From the NCBI RefSeq assembly GCF_021602155.1, contig NZ_BQHY01000010.1, forward strand, positions 242,755 to 306,754: a stretch of DNA of 64,000 bases, read 5' to 3'. The stretch is from Pseudomonas parakoreensis (lineage in GTDB: Bacteria; Pseudomonadota; Gammaproteobacteria; Pseudomonadales; Pseudomonadaceae). The translations under genes were made by a program, and so were the position numbers. Positions 1-7,821 of the stretch are shown piece by piece. The notes beneath the pieces are model-generated. The model worked only from the letters and a program-made list of their open reading frames with translations. It had not been told where the DNA came from and searched no databases. Position 1 is the stretch's first letter. Every line of letters begins with the position of its first letter.

Positions 1-420
1 CGCGTCGTACTCGGCAATGAAGAAGTGCAGTTTCTCGGTCACCGAACCGGGGCTCATGTAAGCCTCGAACACCTTCTTCACGTCGTGAACGCGGTAACCG
101 GTCTCCTCTTCGGCTTCGTCACGGATCCGCTGCTCCGGTGCCGCACCTTCCAGCAGACCTGCCGCCACTTCGATCAACAAGCCGTCGTGGCCGTTGACGA
201 ATACCGGCAAACGGAATTGGCGGGTCAGCACCACCGTGCGCTGTTCGCGGTTGAACAACAGGATCGCCGCACCATTGCCCCGGTCGTAGACTTCGCGCGT
301 CTGCCGCTGCCAGTCGCCGTTGTTGCGCAGGTAGTCAAAGGTGATCTTCTGCAACAGGTACCAGTCGTGGGACAACACCTGAGTGTCGACGATGTTGACC
401 CGCTCGGCTGTCTTGATCAT
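1..420 (-). CDS. nudK: NudK-type Nudix hydrolase (GDP-mannose / ADP-ribose pyrophosphatase), partial
   Basis: The gene reads from an ATG at 420 off the left edge, so only the first 140 codons are present. The protein starts [21 protein letters not shown] Nudix signature lies near residues 88-110, with a glycine-leucine-leucine-glutamate stretch followed by [10 protein letters not shown]. The [11 protein letters not shown] stretch before the box is typical of the NudK/YffH branch, which cleaves nucleotide diphosphate sugars such as GDP-mannose in the cytoplasm. The family usually has about 190-200 residues, so roughly a quarter of the gene is missing. It is divergent from nothing and convergent with nothing visible; the chitinase terminator lies upstream of its start. 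The family call is firm, the exact substrate is inferred. Confidence 0.85.
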   Translation of the reverse strand, partial: MIKTAERVNIVDTQVLSHDWYLLQKITFDYLRNNGDWQRQTREVYDRGNGAAILLFNREQRTVVLTRQFRLPVFVNGHDGLLIEVAAGLLEGAAPEQRIRDEAEEETGYRVHDVKKVFEAYMSPGSVTEKLHFFIAEYDA

Positions 421-474
421 GACGCCTGATCCTTTGTCATCGGAAAACGCCCATAGTCGATTAATCGCGCCCAC

Positions 475-503
475 AAAAAAAGCCCGGCAGCGCTACCGGG
501 CTT
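475..503 (-). terminator. Rho-independent terminator after the GH18 chitinase gene
   Basis: On the minus strand AGCCCGG and CCGGGCT flank an 8-nt loop and are followed by seven Ts. It lies 13-40 bases after the chitinase stop codon and ends the LPMO-chitinase transcript. Confidence 0.85.
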
Positions 504-515
504 CTTTACCTGCGA

Positions 516-1574
516 TTAACGGGCGATGCGCGACAACGCATCATCCGTTTCCTGCGCCGCTGTTCGAGCGCTGTGAATCAGCGGTCCATAACGCCGGCTG
601 AACTCCCAGTTGTACGGCAGGCGATCCTTGCTGACGCCGTTGTCCCAGTTCACCGACCAGGTCATCAGGCCCTTGATCGGCAGCCCCTTGATCGCCAGAC
701 GCTTGAGCGCATTGCCCACGGCGGTGCTGTCGATCACATAACCGGTGGCAGCGGCATCGACGTTGGCCGGCAGGCCGATGACGAACTTGTCCGCCGGGAT
801 TCTGGTGAAGCCCCGGGTACCGGTCACCAGACTTTCGGTCAGGTAATAGAGGAAATCCTCTTTCAGCGCGTCGTTGTTCTGCGCGATCCACGCGCCATTG
901 CCATTATTGGCTTCCGGTACCCAGACCCCGTCGCCGCCCTGGTTGTAGAACTGCGGCGCGATGAAGTCGTAATAGCCTTCCAGCGCCTGCAGGTAACCGA
1001 CGTATTTGCCGTTGGTGGTCAGGTACGGAAACTCCGGGGCCATGCTGATGATGAAATGCTTGCCTTGGCCTGCGTAGTGATCCTTGACCAGCTTCAGCGC
1101 GGCCGGCAACACGGTCTTGTTGGCAGCGAAATCAATCGCGCTCTGTTCAAGATCGATGTCCAGCCCGTCAAAGCCATAGGTTTCCACCAGACGGATGATT
1201 TCATTGGCCAACGGCTGTTCCTGGCCGCTGCGCAATTCGATGTGTGCATCGGCGCCGCCCAGGGAGATCAGTACCGCCCGCCCCTGGCTGTTGAGCACGC
1301 CGACCTGGCGCCGGAACTCGGCATCGGAGACGTTGTACGGTTTGAAGGTCGGAATCCCGCTGCCCTTCATGAACGCCACCGCAACCACGTTGTATTCCTT
1401 GGGCACCGCCTCCAGAGCGATCTCGGCAAAGCGGCCCTGACGGTAGCCGTCACTCGGGCCGGCCGGCCAGTTGTGCCAGAAACCCATGAGAATGTTCTTG
1501 CCGGCGATGCTCGGCATCAGTGAAGCCGCGTCGGCGGCCTGACTGTGCATTAACGAAAAGTCGATATTTGACAT
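516..1574 (-). CDS. GH18 chitinase without a signal peptide
   Basis: This 352-residue protein is a single glycoside hydrolase family 18 domain. The diagnostic DxxDxDxE motif is present as FDGLDIDLE, with D136, D139, D141 and the proton donor E143. The SLGG strand-3 motif is at about residues 104-107, and MAPEFPY and QFYNQGG follow at the expected barrel positions. The family hydrolyses beta-1,4-linked N-acetylglucosamine polymers. No hydrophobic N-terminal leader is visible, and no carbohydrate-binding module follows. The start has an AAGGATT Shine-Dalgarno about 5 nt upstream. It is the second gene of an operon, 40 bp after an AA10 LPMO gene, so the pair looks like a chitin-degrading unit. 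From memory, P. aeruginosa ChiC is likewise an extracellular chitinase lacking a typical leader. Family call firm; export route unknown. Confidence 0.93.
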   Translation of the reverse strand: MSNIDFSLMHSQAADAASLMPSIAGKNILMGFWHNWPAGPSDGYRQGRFAEIALEAVPKEYNVVAVAFMKGSGIPTFKPYNVSDAEFRRQVGVLNSQGRAVLISLGGADAHIELRSGQEQPLANEIIRLVETYGFDGLDIDLEQSAIDFAANKTVLPAALKLVKDHYAGQGKHFIISMAPEFPYLTTNGKYVGYLQALEGYYDFIAPQFYNQGGDGVWVPEANNGNGAWIAQNNDALKEDFLYYLTESLVTGTRGFTRIPADKFVIGLPANVDAAATGYVIDSTAVGNALKRLAIKGLPIKGLMTWSVNWDNGVSKDRLPYNWEFSRRYGPLIHSARTAAQETDDALSRIAR

Positions 1575-1614
1575 GTTCTAATCCTTCAGAACCTGTGGGT
1601 TGAGCGTTTCGCCG

Positions 1615-2250
1615 TTATTTGAAGTCGACGTCGAACGCCTGATAGAAGGCGTTACCGGTGTTGGCGACAATCCACATCAACACGATGACGTGACGACCCT
1701 TTTTGCTGGCCGGCAACTTCACCGAATGATTGACCTTGGCCTTCAATTCCCCCGGATAGCTGTAATACGGCACTTGAGTGTAGAAGTCTTCGGCGAAAGG
1801 CTGCGCCTCGAGTTGTGCACGGGAAATACGCTGTTTCGGATCCCAGCCATCCTTGGTGATCATCCAGCGATAGCCACGGGTAGTGTGTGGCGCGGTGTAT
1901 TCCCACTTCACTTCCAGGGTCTGGCCCGGGGTGACGCTGAGCAGCGGCCAGTTGAACGGACGGTTGAGCTTTTTGCTCATTTCCTCGTCGGTGAAGTTCA
2001 CACAGTCACGGGCATCGGTCTTGCCACCGCTGAGAATGTAACCGTCGGCGGGTGGTGTGACGCTGTCGCTGTCACTGCCATAGGGCGCAGGAAAAGGTCC
2101 TGCGGTCAGCGCCGGGAAGTTCTTGCCACCTTCCATTTCGTTGACCTGCCAGGCACCGAGCAATCCTTGCTCGATGGCGACCGCACCGCGGCTGGCTGGA
2201 GAGGTAACGCGACCGTGTCGCAGCTGGGTTTGAGCTTGTGGTTGATTCAT
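1615..2250 (-). CDS. AA10 lytic polysaccharide monooxygenase (chitin-binding type) without a leader peptide
   Basis: This 211-residue protein has the AA10 architecture: an HGRVTSPASRGA start of the mature domain, H122 in TAPHTTRGYRW as the likely second histidine of the copper brace, and F202 in NAFYQ as the likely axial residue. LPMOs oxidatively cleave crystalline chitin or cellulose using a copper ion held by the N-terminal amino group, the N-terminal His and a second His. Here that His is residue 12, after the polar segment MNQPQAQTQLR. There is no hydrophobic leader, so the usual signal-peptidase route to a free N-terminal His is not visible. I chose ATG at 2250 because GGAG lies 8 nt upstream; a GTG at 2259 is in frame but would overlap that Shine-Dalgarno. 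The gene leads the operon with the GH18 chitinase. Confidence 0.9.
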   Translation of the reverse strand: MNQPQAQTQLRHGRVTSPASRGAVAIEQGLLGAWQVNEMEGGKNFPALTAGPFPAPYGSDSDSVTPPADGYILSGGKTDARDCVNFTDEEMSKKLNRPFNWPLLSVTPGQTLEVKWEYTAPHTTRGYRWMITKDGWDPKQRISRAQLEAQPFAEDFYTQVPYYSYPGELKAKVNHSVKLPASKKGRHVIVLMWIVANTGNAFYQAFDVDFK

Positions 2251-2472
2251 GTTTTTCACTCCGTTGATTTAAAAACTCTCCTGTCCGAGGAGAGGCCTTC
2301 AAGCTAACGGAGGTGGTTTTTTTGTCCATCGGCGGTTTTGTCGCAGGCAATCGGCGTCTCTAGTGGAAAACGCCGCAAATACTGGATGAATATACAGTCA
2401 ATTGCGACAACGCCCACCTGACGCATGGCTAAAGACCTACACGCCGACACAGCAAAAACCCGCATTCATCAC

Positions 2473-2910
2473 TCACTCCAGTTGTGCCTGGTATTCCTTT
2501 TCGTATTGCCCGGCGAGCTGTTCCTTTTGCTTGTCGTCGAGCAACTTGCCGGCCATCTGGAAGAATTTCTGCTCCTCCTCCTTGAGATGGTGATGAACCT
2601 TGTCGGAAAGTTTTTTTGCAGTGGCCAGCCACGCCGGGCTGGACATCTCGGTCTCATCCAGTTCTTCCATCATCTCGTCCATTTCATGGTGTTCCGAGAT
2701 GGCATGTCGACTGAGATCGACGCCGTTGTCGAACTCCATCAACGGGATATAGAAGTGGCGTTCTTCGGCGGTTTCGTGGGCCTGCAGTTCGGCCTTGAGC
2801 TGTTTGTAGGCTTCGACCCGCTCCGGGGTGTCGCCGCTGGTTTCGACCAGAGCTTTGGCGTAATTGCGCTGACGGTCGTGGCTTTCGCGAAGGGCTTCGA
2901 AAATATTCAT
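2473..2910 (-). CDS. Hemerythrin HHE domain protein
   Basis: This 145-residue, all-helical protein has the hemerythrin HHE cation-binding pattern. H11 lies in the first helix (ESHDRQR), HETAEERHF in the second, HEMDEMMEEL in the third and HHHLKEEEQKFF in the fourth. These supply the histidines and carboxylates of a di-iron centre. Such stand-alone HHE proteins bind O2 or NO, or sense iron, in the cytoplasm. The start is preceded by GAGGA about 8 nt upstream. It is monocistronic, divergent from the GNAT gene at 3058. The physiological role is not visible from sequence. Confidence 0.88.
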   Translation of the reverse strand: MNIFEALRESHDRQRNYAKALVETSGDTPERVEAYKQLKAELQAHETAEERHFYIPLMEFDNGVDLSRHAISEHHEMDEMMEELDETEMSSPAWLATAKKLSDKVHHHLKEEEQKFFQMAGKLLDDKQKEQLAGQYEKEYQAQLE

Positions 2911-3057
2911 GGGGGGTCCTCATCAACCGCGTTCGAAATGACGCTGTAGAAGCTAGACCCCGACGCAACAGCGGCGGTTCCAAAGGGATGAGCAAGGACT
3001 TGGAAAGCGCCCGCCGGGCAGGATAGGCTGCGCGTTCACCTCACAAGGAAGTTGCGC

Positions 3058-3483
3058 ATGACGTTGCGAATCGAGCTGTCGCAGAACCCTACGGAAGAAC
3101 AGCGCAAGGCTATCCTCGAGCCGTTGATTGCGTACAACGACGCCCGGACCGGGGGCTCCACGTCGGAACCGTTCGCCCTGCTGGTGCGCGATGAACAGGA
3201 CGCGATACTCGGCGGTTTGTATGGCCGGGTGATTTTCCAGTGGATGTACATCGAGTTGCTTTGCGTCCCGGAACAGGGTCGCGGACAGCGCATCGGCTCG
3301 GAACTGATGGCCATGGCGGAAAATCTGGCCAAGGAAAAGCACTGCCTGGGCATCTGGCTGGACACCTTCGATTTTCAGGCGCCGGCGTTCTACAAGAAGC
3401 TGGGATTCAGCCAGTTTGGCGAGATCGTTGATTACCCGCCGGGGCATAGCCGGCATTATTTCCAGAAGCGCTTGAAGGATTGA
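3058..3483 (+). CDS. GNAT-family N-acetyltransferase
   Basis: The 141-residue protein has the GNAT fold signature. The motif A pyrophosphate loop is QGRGQRIG at about residues 76-83, after the strand MYIELLCVPE. The C-terminal motif B is APAFYKKLGF. It should transfer acetyl from acetyl-CoA to an amine substrate that cannot be read from sequence. ATG at 3058 was preferred to an in-frame TTG at 3052 because AAGGAA lies 7 nt upstream. It stands alone between a divergent hemerythrin gene and a REPIN. Confidence 0.85.
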   Translation: MTLRIELSQNPTEEQRKAILEPLIAYNDARTGGSTSEPFALLVRDEQDAILGGLYGRVIFQWMYIELLCVPEQGRGQRIGSELMAMAENLAKEKHCLGIWLDTFDFQAPAFYKKLGFSQFGEIVDYPPGHSRHYFQKRLKD

Positions 3484-3497
3484 ACCTCAAGGGCCCT

Positions 3498-3552
3498 TCG
3501 CGAGCAGGCTCGCTTCCACAATGGAATCAGTGGGAGCGAGCCTGCTCGCGAA
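3498..3552. repeat. REPIN (gtgggagcgagc type)
   Basis: Two inverted REP halves, TTCGCGAGCAGGCTCGCT... at 3498-3520 and its near-perfect inverse at 3530-3552, are separated by 9 bases. This is the common extragenic palindrome of P. fluorescens genomes, mobilised by RAYT-type transposases acting in trans. Confidence 0.85.
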
Positions 3553-3576
3553 GACGGCAGTCGCGTCAACACACGA

Positions 3577-3927
3577 TCAAAGACAGGTCGCCAACCCCGC
3601 CAAACGCCGCTTGGCGACAAAATCATCCTTCTGCACGTAGTAATTGAGCACCGTCCCCGACGCATTGCTGGTCACGTCGACAAACGATTCCGCCGAACGG
3701 GTATACACCGTCGAGCCGCCCTTCTTGCCCGGTTGCAGATACGCGCCGGCGTCCACGCCAAACACCGCCTCGTCCTGCCAGGCGAATTGCACGCACTGGG
3801 CCACGACTTTCTCGGGCTTGTCCGAGGTCAGAACCTTGTAAGGGGCTTTGGTGCGAGAATCGTCCATCACCGAACCCGCGCAGCCCGCCAGCACGGTCGC
3901 GGCCAGCGCTACCATCAGAATTCGCAT
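3577..3927 (-). CDS. Small putative lipoprotein of unknown function
   Basis: The 116-residue product begins MRILMVALAATVLAGC: a short positively charged end, a hydrophobic stretch and a VLAGC lipobox with C16 as the acylated cysteine. After processing, about 100 residues would sit in the periplasm attached to a membrane. Two cysteines remain (QCVQF, and near the C-terminus in ATCL) and could form a disulfide. I do not recognise a family. It stands alone and is convergent with the upstream GNAT across the REPIN. Confidence 0.75.
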   Translation of the reverse strand: MRILMVALAATVLAGCAGSVMDDSRTKAPYKVLTSDKPEKVVAQCVQFAWQDEAVFGVDAGAYLQPGKKGGSTVYTRSAESFVDVTSNASGTVLNYYVQKDDFVAKRRLAGLATCL

Positions 3928-4061
3928 TGCATTCGCTCATTCAGAAAAAAGCGGACTGTATCATCGCAACAGGCAAAATCGTTCTGCTTTACTGCATTTA
4001 TAGCGCGACACACGCCGGCCGCTCCGGCACCCTAGGGTCATCAGCCTGACAAGGAATACAC

Positions 4062-4391
4062 ATGGCGCCCACCGACCAGCGACATGAGCAAGCCCTTAAA
4101 CTGTTTCTCGACGCGCGCCCCGAATTGCGCGAAACCCTCGATCACCTCAACCCGCTGCAGGCCCAGGCCAAGGGTGAAACCTTGGCGCAGTATCGTGAAG
4201 AACGCCTGCACGAAGCCTTCGAGGCTGAGGCGGAGAATCAAGGCCTGTTCGCTTGGGAGCTGACCTTGCAGCTCACGGCGCAAACGCCCGGGGAGTACCA
4301 GGCTCAGCGCATGGAGGTGCACCGCGAAGTGGCGGAAATGGCCCACATGAGCTGGGCCGATTACTGCGATCTGTACGGGTTGGAACCTTAA
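4062..4391 (+). CDS. Conserved small cytoplasmic protein, possibly DUF6388
   Basis: This 109-residue, charged, helix-rich protein has no signal peptide or membrane segment. The C-terminal EVAEMAHMSWADYCDLYGLE segment is tryptophan- and tyrosine-rich. I recall similar pseudomonad proteins classed as DUF6388, but that assignment is from memory. The start has AAGGAA 7 nt upstream. The gene is 25 bp from the downstream DUF1275 gene on the same strand and may be cotranscribed with it. No function is proposed. Confidence 0.7.
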   Translation: MAPTDQRHEQALKLFLDARPELRETLDHLNPLQAQAKGETLAQYREERLHEAFEAEAENQGLFAWELTLQLTAQTPGEYQAQRMEVHREVAEMAHMSWADYCDLYGLEP

Positions 4392-4416
4392 CCGCTGCTC
4401 AAGGATATCGTCACCG

Positions 4417-5121
4417 ATGCTACCCTCCACTTCGACTCACCGCGCCACGTCCGGGCATTTGCATCGGCAGAAATGGCGTGGGCGTATCGGTCTGGCACTG
4501 GTGGCCAGTCTGTCCGTGCTGGCAGGCATGACCGATGCTATCGGCTTCATGGCCAGCGGCGATTTCGTTTCCTTCATGAGCGGCAACACCACGCGGCTGG
4601 CGGTGGCGATCAGTGACGGCGACCTCGGCCTGACGCTACGCCTGGTCATCCTCGTCGTCACGTTCGTGATCGGTAATGCCTTGGGCATCGTGATCGGTCG
4701 CCTCAGTGGCCGGCGCACACTGCCCTTGTTGCTGTGCATAGCCACTCTGCTGTGCTTCGCGGCCGCGTGGCCGTATGACACGCAACTGCCGGCGCTGCTG
4801 GCGGCGATCATCGCGATGGGCATGCTTAACGCGGCGGTCGAGGAAGTGAATGGTCTGCCGGTCGGCCTGACCTATGTGACCGGCGCGCTATCGCGGTTCG
4901 GCCGTGGACTCGGCCGCTGGATGCTCGGCGAACGCCGTAACGGCTGGCGGGTGCAACTGGTGCCATGGAGCGGGATGTTCATCGGCGCGATTCTCGGCGC
5001 AGTGCTGGAACATCATTTCGGGCTTCGGGCGCTGTTCGCCAGCGGCTTGCTGGCGGCGGCGCTCGGTGTGCTGTCGCTGAGCATTCCGCGGCGCTGGCAA
5101 CTGGGCTATATGCCGCGCTGA
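4417..5121 (+). CDS. YoaK/DUF1275 family membrane protein
   Basis: The 234-residue protein has about six hydrophobic segments after a basic N-terminus. It carries the YoaK/DUF1275 pattern: AGMTDAIGFMASGDFVSFMS with the downstream SGNTTRLAVA at about residues 37-62, and NGLPVGLTYVTGALSRFGRG at about 145-164. DUF1275 proteins are inner-membrane proteins of uncertain function, often guessed to be transporters. The start has AAGGA 11 nt upstream. It follows the small DUF6388-like gene by 25 bp and is followed by a REP element. Confidence 0.85.
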   Translation: MLPSTSTHRATSGHLHRQKWRGRIGLALVASLSVLAGMTDAIGFMASGDFVSFMSGNTTRLAVAISDGDLGLTLRLVILVVTFVIGNALGIVIGRLSGRRTLPLLLCIATLLCFAAAWPYDTQLPALLAAIIAMGMLNAAVEEVNGLPVGLTYVTGALSRFGRGLGRWMLGERRNGWRVQLVPWSGMFIGAILGAVLEHHFGLRALFASGLLAAALGVLSLSIPRRWQLGYMPR

Positions 5122-5140
5122 TCGAGGCCTCACTCCCCCC

Positions 5141-5227
5141 TGTAGGAGCTGTCGAGTGAAACGAGGCTGCGATCTCTTGATCTTGCTTGTAAAGATCAAG
5201 AGATCGCAGCGTGCCGCAGCTCCTACA
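5141..5227. repeat. REP pair (tgtaggagctgc / gcgatc type), imperfect
   Basis: A long imperfect inverted repeat runs from TGTAGGAGCTG at 5141 to its inverse ending at 5227. An internal palindrome of GATCTCTTGATC type forms the inner stem. It sits between the DUF1275 gene and the tus operon. Confidence 0.8.
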
Positions 5228-5356
5228 TGGATTCGCACTATGACCGATAGCAGCAGACGGACAGTTATTCCCGCGCAATCGGTGTGTGCAACTTGGGTTT
5301 CGCGGCTGCCTTCATAAAGCTTTATCATGGCCGCAGTTTTGCTGATCGAGTCCGTC

Positions 5357-5749
5357 ATGAAGTTCGCCATTGCGCTGTTTTCCGCCGCCCATGCGCCCTC
5401 CTCGCGCCGTGCCCTGCTGTTTGCTCAGGCGGCGCTGGCTGGCGGGCATGAGATTGTCCGGTTGTTTTTCTATCAGGACGGCGTCTACAACGCCTCCGAC
5501 GCGGTGGTCACCCCGCAGGACGAACTGGACCTGCCCAAACAGTGGCGTGCGTTCATCACCGAGCAACAACTGGACGGCGTGGTATGCATTGCCGCCGCCC
5601 TGCGTCGTGGCGTACTGAATGACGAAGAGGCCAGGCGTTATCAGCGTGATGCCGTTGCGGTCAGCGCGCCGTGGGAGTTGTCCGGCCTCGGCCAGTTGCA
5701 CGATGCGGTGCAGGACGCCGATCGACTGATCTGTTTCGGAGGTGCGTGA
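5357..5749 (+). CDS. tusD: Sulfurtransferase TusD
   Basis: The 130-residue protein is the catalytic subunit of the TusBCD complex. That complex relays persulfide sulfur from TusA to TusE for 2-thiolation of tRNA wobble uridine by MnmA, which is encoded in this window at 28170. The DsrE fold is recognisable, and C77 in DGVVCIAAALRRGV matches the sulfur-carrying cysteine (Cys78 in E. coli). The start was placed at MKFAI by family comparison; an ATG at 5327 would add ten residues. It is the first gene of tusDCBE-ybiB, whose genes nearly touch or overlap. Confidence 0.93.
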   Translation: MKFAIALFSAAHAPSSRRALLFAQAALAGGHEIVRLFFYQDGVYNASDAVVTPQDELDLPKQWRAFITEQQLDGVVCIAAALRRGVLNDEEARRYQRDAVAVSAPWELSGLGQLHDAVQDADRLICFGGA

Positions 5750-5750
5750 G

Positions 5751-6107
5751 ATGGCCAAATCCCTGTTGATCATCAGCCGCCAGTCGCCATGGTCCGGCCC
5801 CGGCGCCCGCGAGGCGCTGGACATCGTGCTGGCCGGCGGCGCGTTCGATCTGCCGATCGGCCTGCTGTTTCTCGATGACGGCGTACTGCAACTGGCCGCC
5901 GGACAGAACGCCAAGGCCCTGCAACAGAAAGACCTGAGCGCCAACCTGCAGGCGCTGCCGATGTTCGGTGTCGAAGAACTGTTCTACTGCACTGACAGCG
6001 CCAGCGCCCGTGGCCTGAGCACGCTGTCGCTGGACGAAGCGCAGCCGCTCGGCGCCAGCGAAATCACCGCCCTTATTGACCGTTACGACCAGGTGATCAC
6101 CCTCTGA
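5751..6107 (+). CDS. tusC: Sulfur relay protein TusC
   Basis: The 118-residue DsrF/TusC-like protein begins MAKSLLIISRQSPWSG, where the family usually starts, and has the family's GLLFLDDGVLQL strand. It is a structural subunit of the cytoplasmic TusBCD hexamer. ATG at 5751 follows the tusD stop by one base and is preceded by GGAGGTGCGTGAG. An in-frame GTG at 5742 lies inside tusD and was rejected. It overlaps tusB by one base at 6107. Confidence 0.92.
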   Translation: MAKSLLIISRQSPWSGPGAREALDIVLAGGAFDLPIGLLFLDDGVLQLAAGQNAKALQQKDLSANLQALPMFGVEELFYCTDSASARGLSTLSLDEAQPLGASEITALIDRYDQVITL

Positions 6108-6400
6108 TGTCGACTTTGCATGTGTTGTCTCATTCCCCGTTCGGCGACGAACGCCTGAACAGTTGCCTGCGCGTGATCGGCGCTGCCGACGCTTTGCTGT
6201 TGTCCGGTGACGCGGTGTATGCCCTGCAACCCGGCACCGCGCCATTCGCCACGCTGAACGAGCGCCGGGTCAAGCTGTTCGCCCTCGCCGAAGACCTGCA
6301 GGCCCGCGCCATCGTTGCTCCCGACTGGGCCGAGGCTATCGACTATCCAGCGTTCGTCGAACTGTCGATCCACCACGACAAGGTCAACAGCTGGCTATGA
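6107..6400 (+). CDS. tusB: Sulfur relay protein TusB
   Basis: The 97-residue DsrH-like protein, MSTLHVLSHSPFGD..., is the third component of TusBCD in 2-thiouridine synthesis. The length matches the family. Its ATG overlaps the tusC stop codon as TGATG, and its own stop overlaps the tusE start, so the genes are translationally coupled. Confidence 0.92.
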   Translation: MSTLHVLSHSPFGDERLNSCLRVIGAADALLLSGDAVYALQPGTAPFATLNERRVKLFALAEDLQARAIVAPDWAEAIDYPAFVELSIHHDKVNSWL

Positions 6401-6732
6401 ATTCGATGACTGTAGGCGCCCGCGCCATCGAACTCGACAAGGACGGCTTTCTGGTCGACCTCGATGACTGGTCCCATGACGTCGCCAGCGCCCTTGCCGC
6501 TGCCGAGGACATCGAACTGACTGCCGAACACTGGGAAATCCTCGAACTGCTGCGCAGCTTCTACGCGGAATTTCAGCTATCGCCAGCCACCCGTCCATTG
6601 ATCAAATACACCGCACTCAAACTCGGCCCGGACAAAGGCAACAGCCTGCACCTGAACCGACTGTTCAAAGGCACCCCTGCCAAACTCGCCGCGAAACTGG
6701 CGGGCCTGCCCAAACCGACGAATTGCCTATGA
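6397..6732 (+). CDS. tusE: TusE/DsrC-family sulfur carrier
   Basis: The 111-residue DsrC-like protein ends in PKPTNCL. C110, the penultimate residue, is the conserved C-terminal cysteine that accepts sulfur from TusD and delivers it to MnmA. The body has the WSHDVA and HWEILELLRSFYAEFQLSP signatures. The start at 6397 overlaps the end of tusB. Pairing with mnmA in the same window completes the last steps of the relay. Confidence 0.93.
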   Translation: MNSMTVGARAIELDKDGFLVDLDDWSHDVASALAAAEDIELTAEHWEILELLRSFYAEFQLSPATRPLIKYTALKLGPDKGNSLHLNRLFKGTPAKLAAKLAGLPKPTNCL

Positions 6733-7730
6733 CCGACTTTCCAGCGCTGACCCTCGAAACGCCCGCCGAGCACCCGTTCGCGCAGTTCGTGCGAATCCTT
6801 GGCAAGGGCAAACGCGGCGCACGCGACCTGACCCGTGAAGAGGCCCGGGAAGCCATGGGCATGGTGCTCGACGACAAGGTCGAAGACACCCAGCTCGGAG
6901 CCTTTCTGATGCTGCTGCGGCACAAGGAAGAAAGCGCCGAGGAAATGGCCGGATTCACCGAGGCCCTGCGCGAGCGCCTGGCAGCGCCAACGCTGAATGT
7001 CGATCTGGACTGGCCGACCTATGCCGGCAAGAAGCGCCACCTGCCGTGGTACCTGCTGGCGGCCAAGTGCCTGGCGCAGAACGGCGTGCGCATCTTCATG
7101 CACGGCGGCGGCGCGCATACCGCCGGGCGTCTGTACACCGAACAGCTGCTTGGCGTGCTGGACATCCCGCTGTGCCGCACGTGGCAGCAGGTCGGCAACG
7201 CGCTGGACAACGGCGGCCTGGCGTTCATGCCGCTGATGGACTGGGCGCCGCAGTTGCAGAAGATGATCGACCTGCGCAACACCATGGGCCTGCGCTCGCC
7301 GATCCATTCGCTGGCACGGATCCTCAATCCACTACGCGCCCGTTGTGGCCTGCAAAGTATTTTTCATCCGGGCTATCAAGCGGTGCATCGCGATGCCAGC
7401 GGTCTGCTCGGCGACACGGCGATCGTGGTCAAGGGCGACGGCGGCGAGATCGAGATCAACCCGGATGCCGACAGCCATCTGTACGGCACCAAGGGCGGCG
7501 AGAGCTGGGACGAAGAATGGCCGCAACTGTCGAGCCAGCGCCACGTCAAACCGGCCTCGCTGGACGTTGAACATCTCAAAGCGGTGTGGCGTGGCGACGT
7601 GGTCGACAGCTATCCGCAAATGGCCCTGATCTCGACCATGGCCCTGGCCCTGCGTGGTCTCGGTCAAAGCCGCGAGCAAGCCTTTGAAACCGCCGAGCAA
7701 TACTGGGCCGCGCGCAACAAATCGATTTAA
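6729..7730 (+). CDS. ybiB: YbiB/TrpD2 family protein (anthranilate phosphoribosyltransferase-like)
   Basis: The 333-residue protein has the fold of anthranilate phosphoribosyltransferase: an N-terminal helical domain (LTREEAREAMGMVLDDKV) and a glycine-rich HGGGAHTAGR loop at about residues 122-131. The loop differs from the GTGGD of true TrpD. TrpD2/YbiB proteins are reported to bind nucleic acids rather than make tryptophan. Its ATG overlaps the tusE stop as ATGA, so it is the last gene of the tus operon, an arrangement I recall from other pseudomonads. The link to tRNA thiolation is inferred from position only. Confidence 0.85.
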   Translation: MTDFPALTLETPAEHPFAQFVRILGKGKRGARDLTREEAREAMGMVLDDKVEDTQLGAFLMLLRHKEESAEEMAGFTEALRERLAAPTLNVDLDWPTYAGKKRHLPWYLLAAKCLAQNGVRIFMHGGGAHTAGRLYTEQLLGVLDIPLCRTWQQVGNALDNGGLAFMPLMDWAPQLQKMIDLRNTMGLRSPIHSLARILNPLRARCGLQSIFHPGYQAVHRDASGLLGDTAIVVKGDGGEIEINPDADSHLYGTKGGESWDEEWPQLSSQRHVKPASLDVEHLKAVWRGDVVDSYPQMALISTMALALRGLGQSREQAFETAEQYWAARNKSI

Positions 7731-7821
7731 CCGATCATAGACGCCCGATCTTTGCGCTTTTTGTTCGAACTCATCGGAATAGACTCGGCTCCAACGCTTA
7801 TTGGATTCAGGAGTCTTGATC

